Below are positions 1 to 5,588 of a stretch of DNA of 5,728 nucleotides, in pieces. Position 1 is the stretch's first letter; each line of letters starts with the position of its first letter. The position numbers and the translations under genes were made by a program. The notes below the pieces were generated by a model that did not search any database, was not told where the DNA came from, and saw only the letters and a program-made list of their open reading frames with translations. The DNA is from Campylobacteraceae bacterium (GTDB lineage Bacteria; Campylobacterota; Campylobacteria; Campylobacterales; Campylobacteraceae): assembly GCA_031276365.1 (NCBI GenBank), contig JAISNG010000016.1, forward strand, positions 1-5,728, written 5' to 3'.

Positions 1-143
1 AGCTGCACGGACAAAAGAGCCGTCTCACCTATATTAACGCTCTCAGCGCCTTCTACATGAGCTACAATAGGCTTTATTGGAGTAGCAAAAGCCGCACTAA
101 CCACAAACGACATCAAAAATAATATGGTAAAGCACTGCCTCAT
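1..143 (-). CDS. Exported protein, N-terminal fragment (truncated by window edge)
   Basis: The reverse strand is open from an ATG at 143 to the window edge, giving about 47 residues. It starts MRQCFTILFLMSF, continues hydrophobic and ends its leader in SAAFA followed by TPIKP. That is a classical Sec signal peptide: a short n-region with one Arg, a hydrophobic core of about 14 residues and an AxA-type cleavage site near residue 20. The mature start, with a G-x-E-S-V-N-I-G-E-T-A pattern, resembles the first strands of a PKD or other Ig-like beta domain, but too little is visible to name a family. An in-frame ATG at 164 would add MYGFEWF. I prefer 143 because the leader is then typical and GAGTGG lies just upstream; neither site has a perfect Shine-Dalgarno. 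The frame closes at a TAA at 207-209. The gene is divergent from rlmB. Confidence 0.72.
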   Translation of the reverse strand, partial: MRQCFTILFLMSFVVSAAFATPIKPIVAHVEGAESVNIGETALLSVQ

Positions 144-196
144 GAACCACTCAAATCCGTACATGTAATCCCAATCAAAGCAGGTATTGTCTGCAC

Positions 197-210
197 TTAA
201 AACGTTTTAA
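197..210. promoter_or_regulatory. Perfect 14-bp palindrome, candidate operator
   Basis: TTAAAACGTTTTAA reads the same on both strands. It lies about 54 bp upstream of the minus-strand gene's start, where an operator or a 5' UTR element would sit. I do not recognise it as the site of a particular regulator. Chance occurrence in AT-rich DNA is possible, although the CG centre makes it less trivial than a pure A/T palindrome. Confidence 0.35.
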
Positions 211-291
211 ATTTTGCCGCACCCCGCCAAATTTGCCAAAAATTTAATTAATTTAAATAAGTATATATTTATAAAACTCTTAATTGTATTA

Positions 292-338
292 TGCTGATAA
301 TTAATTTTACATTAAAATTAATTATCATTTTATCAGCA
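292..338. repeat. Nested inverted repeat in the divergent intergenic region
   Basis: The left arm TGATAATTAATTTTA (295-309) is perfectly complementary to TAAAATTAATTATCA (313-327), a 15-bp stem with a 3-base CAT loop. A second pairing is possible between TGCTGATAA (292-300) and TTATCAGCA (330-338), a perfect 9-bp match sharing the left arm, because TTATCA occurs twice on the right. The element lies between two divergent genes, so it is unlikely to be a terminator for either. It could be an operator for a dimeric regulator, a cruciform-prone site, or the stem of a small RNA. The GATAAT half-sites recall Fur boxes, but the spacing does not fit the 19-bp consensus. Confidence 0.6.
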
Positions 339-361
339 GCCGCCAAAAAAATTGAAATTAA

Positions 362-407
362 GCCTCTTTGCAAAATAATATGAAATATATCTGCAAGAGC
401 TATTTTT
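362..407 (+). terminator. Terminator-like imperfect hairpin upstream of rlmB
   Basis: GCCTCTTTGCA (362-372) can pair with TGCAAGAGC (392-400), with one bulge and one mismatch, across an AT-rich loop that itself contains ATAT...ATAT. The 3' arm is followed by TATTTTT (401-407). This resembles an intrinsic terminator on the plus strand, but no plus-strand gene lies upstream in the window. It could end a small RNA starting further left, or simply be the T-tract region of the rlmB promoter. Confidence 0.25.
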
Positions 408-427
408 AAGAGATTTTTAGATAAAAT
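403..427 (+). promoter_or_regulatory. Candidate sigma-70 promoter of the rlmB operon
   Basis: TAAAAT (422-427) is a reasonable -10 box. There is no -35 box. Instead, T-tracts at 403-407 and 414-418 lie 11 bp apart upstream, the periodic pattern known for Campylobacter vegetative promoters. A start 7-8 bases past the box would fall at about 434-435, on or next to the rlmB ATG, implying a leaderless or very short-leader mRNA. This fits the lack of an obvious Shine-Dalgarno before rlmB. Inferred from sequence only. Confidence 0.45.
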
Positions 428-431
428 CTCT
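409..431 (+). repeat. Perfect 9-bp inverted repeat abutting the rlmB start
   Basis: AGAGATTTT (409-417) and AAAATCTCT (423-431) are exact reverse complements around a 5-base TAGAT loop. The hairpin ends 3 bases before the ATG at 435 and overlaps the proposed -10 box. As DNA it could be an operator covering the -10. As RNA, if transcription starts further upstream, it would occupy the ribosome-binding region and could restrain translation. Confidence 0.6.
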
Positions 432-434
432 CCC

Positions 435-1118
435 ATGTTAATTTACGGCAAACAACTCTTTTTGCATATACTGGAACGCTATCCAAAGCGCATTTTAAGC
501 GTTTATTTGGCTAAAGAGTGCGACAAAAAACTGTTTGTCAAAATCGCGAAGTTGAATATCAAAATAGAGCGGTTGGACGAAAAAAAGGCTCAAGCATTGG
601 CGCGTGGCGGAAATCATCAGGGATTTTTAGCCCAAATAGAACCGATTGAGAGCGTCTCTCTATCATCATTGAAAGATGAGAATTTTCTGGTCATGCTTTG
701 TGGCATTACCGATATGGGCAATATAGGCGCGATTGTCAGAAGCGCATACGCTTTCGGAGTCGGCGGAGTGATAGCCGCAAATTTGCGGGATTTGAAAATG
801 GAGCAGATTTTGCGCACTTCAAGTGCGGCGGCTTTTGAACTTCCGATAGCTGCCGCGCCGAATGCGCTTGATGCCATAAACGAGCTAAAGCTCTCGGGCT
901 TTAGCATTTACGCGGCGGACATGAACGGCGAAGATATAAAAAATGTCGTATTTGACAAAAAGATGGTTTTGATTTTGGGCAGCGAGGGAGAAGGGGTGTC
1001 TGAGCGCATTCTCAAAAGATGCGACAAAACAGTCGGCATTAAGATGAGCAGAAAATTTAACTCATTAAATGTAAGCGCCGCCGCCGCAGTTTTATTTGAC
1101 AGGATATGTAATGGATAG
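435..1118 (+). CDS. rlmB: 23S rRNA (guanosine-2'-O-)-methyltransferase, RlmB/TrmH (SpoU) family
   Basis: This is an AdoMet-dependent 2'-O-ribose methyltransferase of the SPOUT superfamily; RlmB in E. coli modifies G2251 in the 23S rRNA P-loop. The 227 residues are close to the usual 230-250. Residues 1-70 form the SpoU substrate-binding domain, from an N-terminal YGK to HQGF at 61-64. The catalytic domain shows all three family motifs: N96-I-G-A-I-V-R102-S-A (motif 1, with the conserved Asn and Arg), LGSEGEGVSERI from residue 181 (motif 2) and S210-L-N-V-S (motif 3, the trefoil-knot end). The ATG at 435 is the only start after an in-frame TGA at 381-383. There is no good Shine-Dalgarno and a hairpin sits directly upstream. 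The next gene begins 8 bp before the stop. The family is certain; assignment to RlmB rather than another TrmH paralogue rests on the N-terminal domain. Confidence 0.92.
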   Translation: MLIYGKQLFLHILERYPKRILSVYLAKECDKKLFVKIAKLNIKIERLDEKKAQALARGGNHQGFLAQIEPIESVSLSSLKDENFLVMLCGITDMGNIGAIVRSAYAFGVGGVIAANLRDLKMEQILRTSSAAAFELPIAAAPNALDAINELKLSGFSIYAADMNGEDIKNVVFDKKMVLILGSEGEGVSERILKRCDKTVGIKMSRKFNSLNVSAAAAVLFDRICNG

Positions 1119-1992
1119 CATTAAGGCATTGGAAAAGATAGGTTTAAGAGAAGTTTCAAGAAAAACTTATATAGAGTTAAGTTATCTAAAACTCATGGCA
1201 GATAGAGATTTCGCGAAACTTCACCGCATCAAAACGCTTGGTTTTGTAAAAATCATCAAGCGCGAATACGGCATAGACATGAGCGATTGGGTCGCGGAGT
1301 TTGAAACGTATTTGCAAGAAAACGAAAAAAAGACTAAGGAGAAAAGAGAAAATAGCGCGCTTGATACGGAAAAATGGTACAAAAAATTAAATCTATATGG
1401 CAATGGACAAAAAAAGCTTTATATTATCATCGGCATACTTTTTTTGATAATCATCACGGCGGTTTTTTATGCTTTGCTTAAAACGCGCGTAACTTATGTG
1501 CAGGATAGCGCATATCCGAATATAGCCGTTACGTCGTCTTTGATTTCAAACGTTACGGAAGATACAGCCGATAATGCAAGTGCGGACAATCAAACAACAG
1601 ATGTCAATCTCACAATGCAAAATCCTGAAGTCAATCAAACAGACTTAAACCAAAGCGCTGTTTTAGCCGCGCTTCCGTTTGTTCCGACGACGCCGAAACG
1701 CACAACTAAAGCCGCCGCGTCAATTTCGCCGAATATTGAGATTTGGGTTGGCGTGATAGACCTTACGACTTTTAGCAGAAGTACATATTTGCAAGGCTGG
1801 GATATCAAGCTTGATACAAATAAAGAGCAGATTGTTGTTACAGGACATGGGGATTTTAGACTGAAAACGGAGGGTGAACCTATCAGATATTTTGACCCGA
1901 AAAATATGATATACCTGCATATAAAAGACGGTATTATTACACAGATAGATGAAGCGGAATTTATGCGGCTGAATAGAGGCAGAAATTGGTAA
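1111..1992 (+). CDS. RodZ-like bitopic membrane protein (HTH, one TM, periplasmic beta domain)
   Basis: 293 residues. Residues 4-56 resemble the helix-turn-helix of RodZ (HTH_25 type): the L-R-E-V-S-R-K-T core, then S-Y-L-K-L-M-A-D-R-D-F, and G-F-V-K-I-I-K-R-E-Y-G-I-D matching the RodZ 'GFLRNYA..LGLD' helix. A charged Glu/Lys-rich stretch (69-92) leads to one membrane helix at about 103-123 (YIIIGILFLIIITAVF). A Thr/Asn/Gln-rich linker (141-205) follows, then a C-terminal domain (207-288) patterned like the periplasmic RodZ beta domain. E. coli RodZ anchors MreB and controls rod shape; a similar role here is inference. I chose the ATG at 1111 over a TTG at 1096 because AGGA lies 6 bases upstream at 1101-1104; this gives an 8-bp overlap with rlmB. 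The C. jejuni counterpart, as I recall, is the membrane protein Cj0152c. Confidence 0.8.
   Translation: MDSIKALEKIGLREVSRKTYIELSYLKLMADRDFAKLHRIKTLGFVKIIKREYGIDMSDWVAEFETYLQENEKKTKEKRENSALDTEKWYKKLNLYGNGQKKLYIIIGILFLIIITAVFYALLKTRVTYVQDSAYPNIAVTSSLISNVTEDTADNASADNQTTDVNLTMQNPEVNQTDLNQSAVLAALPFVPTTPKRTTKAAASISPNIEIWVGVIDLTTFSRSTYLQGWDIKLDTNKEQIVVTGHGDFRLKTEGEPIRYFDPKNMIYLHIKDGIITQIDEAEFMRLNRGRNW
1975..1979 (+). promoter_or_regulatory. Shine-Dalgarno that fixes a TTG start at 1986
   Basis: AGAGG lies 6 bases before the TTG at 1986. It supports this non-ATG start over the next in-frame ATG at 2046, which would delete the whole signal peptide. Confidence 0.65.
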
Positions 1993-2795
1993 AATATGTT
2001 TTTTTGATTGTGATATGCGCCTCTTCGCTTTTGGGAAGCGATATTATGGATAAAGCGAACAGTTTTGCAAACTTGAAATCTGCTTCGTCAAAAAATCTTG
2101 TACAGTTTTTGTTCCAAAATGAGGATAAGTATTTAGACAAAGAGGGCAATATAGACTCTATCCTTGTGCTAAAAACTCTTAAGGATAATTCACTGCTTGA
2201 ACTCTACTCCAAAGAGCCGCAGGAGATTGAGATGACGTTTATCACACAGCAAAATCCGCTTCTTTTCGTGCGCGTCATCACAGAATCGCTCAACTCCATG
2301 GGGTATAATTTTTTTATTACGAAAAAAGCCGCCAAAATGCCCGAAGAGTTTTTGTGGAGCATCTCTTTATCTACGCAAAATATCCCAAATCCGATAGTGC
2401 TTAACGAAAATCTAAAAGCGCATGGGTGCAAGATTTTGGATATAGCAAAAGAGGATAATAACTGGATTTACAAAATCAATTCGCACGATGCAAAAATAGA
2501 TACGATACCTCTCGGCGCGAAAGTAAAAACAAGCCTTAAAAAGCCGCTCGTGCCGTACATGCTCTCTGTTGGCTCTAATATGAATACAATAACTTTATGG
2601 GCGCATGTATCCGACCACTGGTATCCGAAAATCAGCTTTTATACTCAAAATCTACAGCTTATCAAAACTCTCGAACAGGATAAAATAACGCAAAACATAA
2701 AAATAAAGCCGCCCAAAGGTAGCGCTTACATAAAGATAGAGGATAAATATACGCTTGAAAATATCAAACGCGGACTTAGCGTTTTGGTCGAATAG
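1986..2795 (+). CDS. Exported protein of unknown function, conserved next to rlmB and alaC
   Basis: 269 residues with a TTG start. The first 18 residues (M-V-K, then YVFLIVICASSLLG, then SD) form a Sec signal peptide. The one Cys is not in a lipobox (the residue before it is Ile), so a soluble periplasmic protein is more likely than a lipoprotein. Residues 20-80 look helical and charged, and residues 85-110 contain NPLLFVRVITESLNSMGY. The C-terminal part, from about 185 to the end, alternates polar and hydrophobic residues with Trp/Tyr (TLWAHVSDHWYPKISFY), suggesting a beta-sandwich. I recognise no enzyme motif. The start overlaps the previous stop by 7 bp (TTGGTAA), so translational coupling to the RodZ-like gene is likely. 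It occupies the position of C. jejuni Cj0151c (periplasmic protein), from memory. The pairing suggests the two act together in the envelope; that is inference. Confidence 0.82.
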   Translation: MVKYVFLIVICASSLLGSDIMDKANSFANLKSASSKNLVQFLFQNEDKYLDKEGNIDSILVLKTLKDNSLLELYSKEPQEIEMTFITQQNPLLFVRVITESLNSMGYNFFITKKAAKMPEEFLWSISLSTQNIPNPIVLNENLKAHGCKILDIAKEDNNWIYKINSHDAKIDTIPLGAKVKTSLKKPLVPYMLSVGSNMNTITLWAHVSDHWYPKISFYTQNLQLIKTLEQDKITQNIKIKPPKGSAYIKIEDKYTLENIKRGLSVLVE

Positions 2796-2810
2796 CATAA
2801 AAGGATAAAA

Positions 2811-4028
2811 ATGTTTGATGAAATAAGATTTAATACCATAGAAAGACTTCCAAATTACGTATTTGCAGTAGTCAATGAGCTAAAGCTAAAAGCAAGGCGC
2901 GCAGGTGAAGATGTTATAGATTTGTCTATGGGTAATCCCGACGGCAGAACTCCGCAGCATATCATAGACAAACTCATTGAGTCCGCAAACAAGCCAAAAA
3001 CGCACGGCTATTCAGCAAGTATGGGAATCTACAAACTAAGACTTGCGATTTGCAACTGGTATAAAAGACGATACGGCGTGGATTTGGATCCCGATACCGA
3101 AGCGATAGTTGGACTTGGCAGTAAAGAGGGTTTTGCCCATCTTGTGCAAGCCATCACAAACCCAGGAGATGTGGCGGTAGTGCCCGACCCTGCGTATCCT
3201 ATACATTCGTATGCCTTTATACTTGCTGGCGGAAACGTGCACAAAATCAATCTGGATTTTAATGACGAATTTGAGCTGGACAAAGAGAGCTTTTTCGCAA
3301 AACTCAAAGAGACGTTTGACAAATCTGTCCCGCGTCCAAAATATGTAGTGGTAAATTTCCCGCATAATCCGACAACGGTTACAGTAGATAAATCTTTTTA
3401 TGAAGAAATTATAAAGCTTGCCAAAAAAGAGCGTTTTTACGTTATCAGCGATATTGCTTATGCCGATTTGACATATGACGGTTACAAAACGCCGTCAATA
3501 TTTGAAGTGGAAGGCGCGAAAGATGTAGCGGTGGAGAGTTTCACACTCTCAAAAAGTTACAACATGGCAGGCTGGAGAGTCGGCTTCATAGTCGGCAACA
3601 AAAAACTTATAGCGGCTGTAAAAAAGATAAAATCATGGCTTGATTATGGCATTTTTACGCCGATTCAGGTAGCTTCTACGGTAGCTTTGGACGGACCGCA
3701 GGAGTGCGTTGAGGAGATAAAAGAAGTTTACAGAAAAAGGCGCGATGTGCTTTGTGAAGCATTTGAAGCAGCTGGCTGGGATATAAAAAAGCCAAAATCA
3801 ACAATGTTCGTCTGGGCAAAGATACCAAAAATTGCCGAGCATTTGGGAAGTTTGGAGTTTTCAAAACAGCTTTTGACCGAAGCAAAAGTGGCTGTAAGTC
3901 CGGGTGTGGGATTTGGAGAACATGGCGAAGGATACGTGCGGATAGCGCTTATAGAAAACGAAAACCGCATTAGGCAGGCGGCAAGAAATATCAAAAAATA
4001 TTTGAGTTCTTTAGAGAAACAGTCATGA
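2811..4028 (+). CDS. alaC: AlaC-type alanine/glutamate-pyruvate aminotransferase (PLP fold type I)
   Basis: 405 residues, full length for class I/II aminotransferases. The sequence closely follows E. coli AlaC (YfdZ) as I recall it: the RLPNYVF start, SMGNPDG (39-45), HGYS (65-68), GSKEG (103-107), the PLP-binding NFPHNPT with N186, the SDIAYADL segment with D214 and Y217, FTLSKSYNMAGWR with the Schiff-base lysine K248, and the substrate-carboxylate arginine R377 in YVRIALIEN. All catalytic residues are present. AlaC transfers an amino group from glutamate to pyruvate to make alanine in the cytoplasm. In other bacteria, related proteins are annotated as aspartate or LL-diaminopimelate aminotransferases, so the substrate is less certain than the fold. 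AAGGA at 2801-2805 is a good ribosome-binding site for the ATG at 2811, 15 bp after the previous stop. The last codons overlap hom as ATGA. Confidence 0.93.
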   Translation: MFDEIRFNTIERLPNYVFAVVNELKLKARRAGEDVIDLSMGNPDGRTPQHIIDKLIESANKPKTHGYSASMGIYKLRLAICNWYKRRYGVDLDPDTEAIVGLGSKEGFAHLVQAITNPGDVAVVPDPAYPIHSYAFILAGGNVHKINLDFNDEFELDKESFFAKLKETFDKSVPRPKYVVVNFPHNPTTVTVDKSFYEEIIKLAKKERFYVISDIAYADLTYDGYKTPSIFEVEGAKDVAVESFTLSKSYNMAGWRVGFIVGNKKLIAAVKKIKSWLDYGIFTPIQVASTVALDGPQECVEEIKEVYRKRRDVLCEAFEAAGWDIKKPKSTMFVWAKIPKIAEHLGSLEFSKQLLTEAKVAVSPGVGFGEHGEGYVRIALIENENRIRQAARNIKKYLSSLEKQS

Positions 4029-5299
4029 TAAAAGTCGCAGTTTTAGGAGTAGGTACGGTAGGCTCAAGCGTTGTCAGGATTTTAGAAAAAAACGCGAAAA
4101 TCATTGAGGCAAGAAGCGGCAAAAAGATAGTTCCGATTGTCGGCGTTGTGCGTGATTTATCCAAAAAAAGAGATATCAATATCCCTTTAACCGACGATAT
4201 TAAAAGCGTTATTGAGCGTGATGATATAGATATTTATGTGGAACTCATGGGCGGCGTTGAGGGTGCGTTTGGAGTGGTAAAAGAGATTTTGGGGCGCGGC
4301 AAAAATGTCGTAACTGCCAACAAAGCGATGCTTGCATACCATAGATACGACTTGCAAAAAGCGGCAAAAAAAGCGACGATAGGCTTTGAAGCCAGCGTTG
4401 CGGGCGGCATTCCAATCATAAAAGCCCTGAGAGAAGGCTTGAGTGCAAATCACATTATGGCTATTAAAGGCATACTAAACGGCACATGCAACTATGTCTT
4501 AACAAAAATGATGAATGAAAAAGTGTGTTTCAAAGATGTTTTGAAAGAGGCGCAAACACTTGGTTATGCGGAAGCAGACCCGACGTTTGATGTGGGCGGT
4601 TTTGACGCCGCGCACAAACTTTTGATACTCTCCTCCATCGCTTACGGTATGGATGCAAAACCCGAAGACATACTGATAGAAGGCATTGAAAACATAGAGA
4701 GCGAAGATATCTACTTTGCCAAAGAGTTCGAATATGTGATAAAACTTATCGGCATCGCTAAGAAAAAAGGCGGCAAGGTGGAGCTTAGAGTACATCCTGC
4801 GCTCATTCCACAAGAAGAGATGATAGCCAAAGTCAACGGCGTAATGAATGGTATCAGTTTGATAGGCGATTTTGTCGGCGAAACTATGTATTACGGTGCG
4901 GGTGCGGGCGGAGATGCGACTGCAAGCGCCGTTGTAGCAGACCTCGTGGATATCGCAAGAGAGGGTCAGTCGCCGATGCTCGGCTTCAAAGAACCGCTTG
5001 AAAACGGCCGACTTACGCTTATGCCCAAAGATGAGGTTGAAACACGATACTACTTCAGGGTAAAGGTCAAAGACGAGATAGGCGTCCTCGCCAAAATCGC
5101 CAATATCATGGAGATTTCGCAAATCTCCATAGAGAGCTTTTTGCAAAAAACCGAAGCAAAAAAATCCGACACAACGACACTCTTTTTCGCCACTCACCGC
5201 TGCAAAGAGGCAAATGTACAAAAAGCGTTGAAAGAGTTGGAAAAATTGCCGTTTGTGCTTGGCAAGACAAATATGCTAAGGATAGAGGCGAACAGTTAA
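4025..5299 (+). CDS. hom: Homoserine dehydrogenase with C-terminal ACT domain
   Basis: Reduces aspartate 4-semialdehyde to homoserine with NAD(P)H, the branch to threonine and methionine. The 424 residues are near the 430 usual for monofunctional enzymes; no aspartokinase is fused. An N-terminal Rossmann domain shows G8-V-G10-T-V-G13. V-V-T-A-N99-K100 closes the cofactor domain. The catalytic domain carries GGIPIIKALREGL (127-139), the K-G-I-L-N-G-T-C-N signature (148-156), YAEADP with E183, and D194 and K198 in GGFDAAHK; their spacing matches E208, D219 and K223 of the yeast enzyme. Residues about 342-420 form an ACT domain (FRVKVKDEIGVLAKIANIM), the usual site of threonine feedback. The ATG overlaps the alaC stop in ATGA with only a weak purine stretch upstream, so coupled translation is likely. 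A perfect hairpin lies in the ACT coding region. Confidence 0.96.
   Translation: MIKVAVLGVGTVGSSVVRILEKNAKIIEARSGKKIVPIVGVVRDLSKKRDINIPLTDDIKSVIERDDIDIYVELMGGVEGAFGVVKEILGRGKNVVTANKAMLAYHRYDLQKAAKKATIGFEASVAGGIPIIKALREGLSANHIMAIKGILNGTCNYVLTKMMNEKVCFKDVLKEAQTLGYAEADPTFDVGGFDAAHKLLILSSIAYGMDAKPEDILIEGIENIESEDIYFAKEFEYVIKLIGIAKKKGGKVELRVHPALIPQEEMIAKVNGVMNGISLIGDFVGETMYYGAGAGGDATASAVVADLVDIAREGQSPMLGFKEPLENGRLTLMPKDEVETRYYFRVKVKDEIGVLAKIANIMEISQISIESFLQKTEAKKSDTTTLFFATHRCKEANVQKALKELEKLPFVLGKTNMLRIEANS
5108..5130 (+). repeat. Perfect 10-bp inverted repeat inside hom
   Basis: ATGGAGATTT (5108-5117) and AAATCTCCAT (5121-5130) are exact reverse complements around a CGC triloop, encoding M362 to I369 of the ACT domain. 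Four pairs are G-C, so the RNA hairpin could be moderately stable. It may just follow from the peptide pattern E-I-S-Q-I-S-I, or it may cause pausing or act as an mRNA processing site. Confidence 0.6.
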
Positions 5300-5325
5300 G
5301 CGCGTTTTACTTCAAACTAATTACA

Positions 5326-5344
5326 TTTATCTAAAACAGATAAA
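5326..5344 (+). terminator. Weak hairpin after hom, possible operon end
   Basis: TTTATCT (5326-5332) pairs with AGATAAA (5338-5344) around AAAAC, 27 bases after the hom stop. The stem is nearly all A-T and is followed by CTTTAAATG rather than a T-run, so it is a poor intrinsic terminator. No better one is visible up to 5588. Confidence 0.25.
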
Positions 5345-5479
5345 CTTTAAATGCAAAAACGATTGCGATTGATTTATTAAACATAAGATATTGCGAAGCC
5401 AACAATTGGTTTGTATTTCAAGTCAGATACAATACTCTACATACTCCATAATTTTTATCAATATTTATACAATCACAAT

Positions 5480-5527
5480 ATACTTTAATGTAAAATTAAT
5501 AATAACTATGATACTTTATGTAAATTG
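5480..5527. repeat. Imperfect direct repeat spaced about three helical turns
   Basis: ATACTTTAATGTAAAATT (5480-5497) and ATACTTTATGTAAATTG (5511-5527) are the same sequence apart from two single-A losses and the last base. Their starts are 31 bp apart, so both copies face the same side of the helix. A looser relative (ACTTTAAATGCAAAAA) occurs at 5344-5359. The pair lies 60-110 bp upstream of the start at 5589, where activator sites or promoter -10 boxes (TATACT 5479-5484, TAAAAT 5491-5496, TATGAT 5507-5512) could lie. Confidence 0.4.
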
Positions 5528-5577
5528 AAAAAAATACTCATAGGTGGAACAGGGGTAATAATCAATATGAATTTCAT

Positions 5578-5582
5578 AAGGA
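5578..5582 (+). promoter_or_regulatory. Shine-Dalgarno for the gene at 5589
   Basis: AAGGA, within TAAGGAT, lies 6 bases before the ATG at 5589. It is the same type of site as the one before alaC and is the main reason to prefer the plus-strand reading here. Confidence 0.55.
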
Positions 5583-5588
5583 TATATC

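Noticed and set aside
295..335. Fur box in the divergent intergenic region
   Set aside because: TGATAAT and ATTATCA half-sites are present, but they are separated by a long AT spacer and do not align with the 19-bp GATAATGATAATCATTATC consensus.
884..905. 7-bp inverted repeat GCTAAAG/CTTTAGC in rlmB
   Set aside because: Short, with an 8-base loop inside a conserved coding region; compatible with chance.
1096..1110. TTG at 1096 as the start of the RodZ-like gene
   Set aside because: It would add only MTGYV and has no ribosome-binding site, whereas the ATG at 1111 has AGGA six bases upstream.
3534..3550. 6-bp inverted repeat GAGAGT/ACTCTC just before the alaC catalytic lysine codons
   Set aside because: Too short to be notable, and the sequence is constrained by the conserved E-S-F-T-L-S peptide.
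4499..5221. Minus-strand open frame of 240 codons inside hom
   Set aside because: It lies entirely antisense to hom, whose catalytic and ACT motifs are intact. Its translation has no recognisable domain and is rich in Phe, Cys and His, as expected of a mirror frame.
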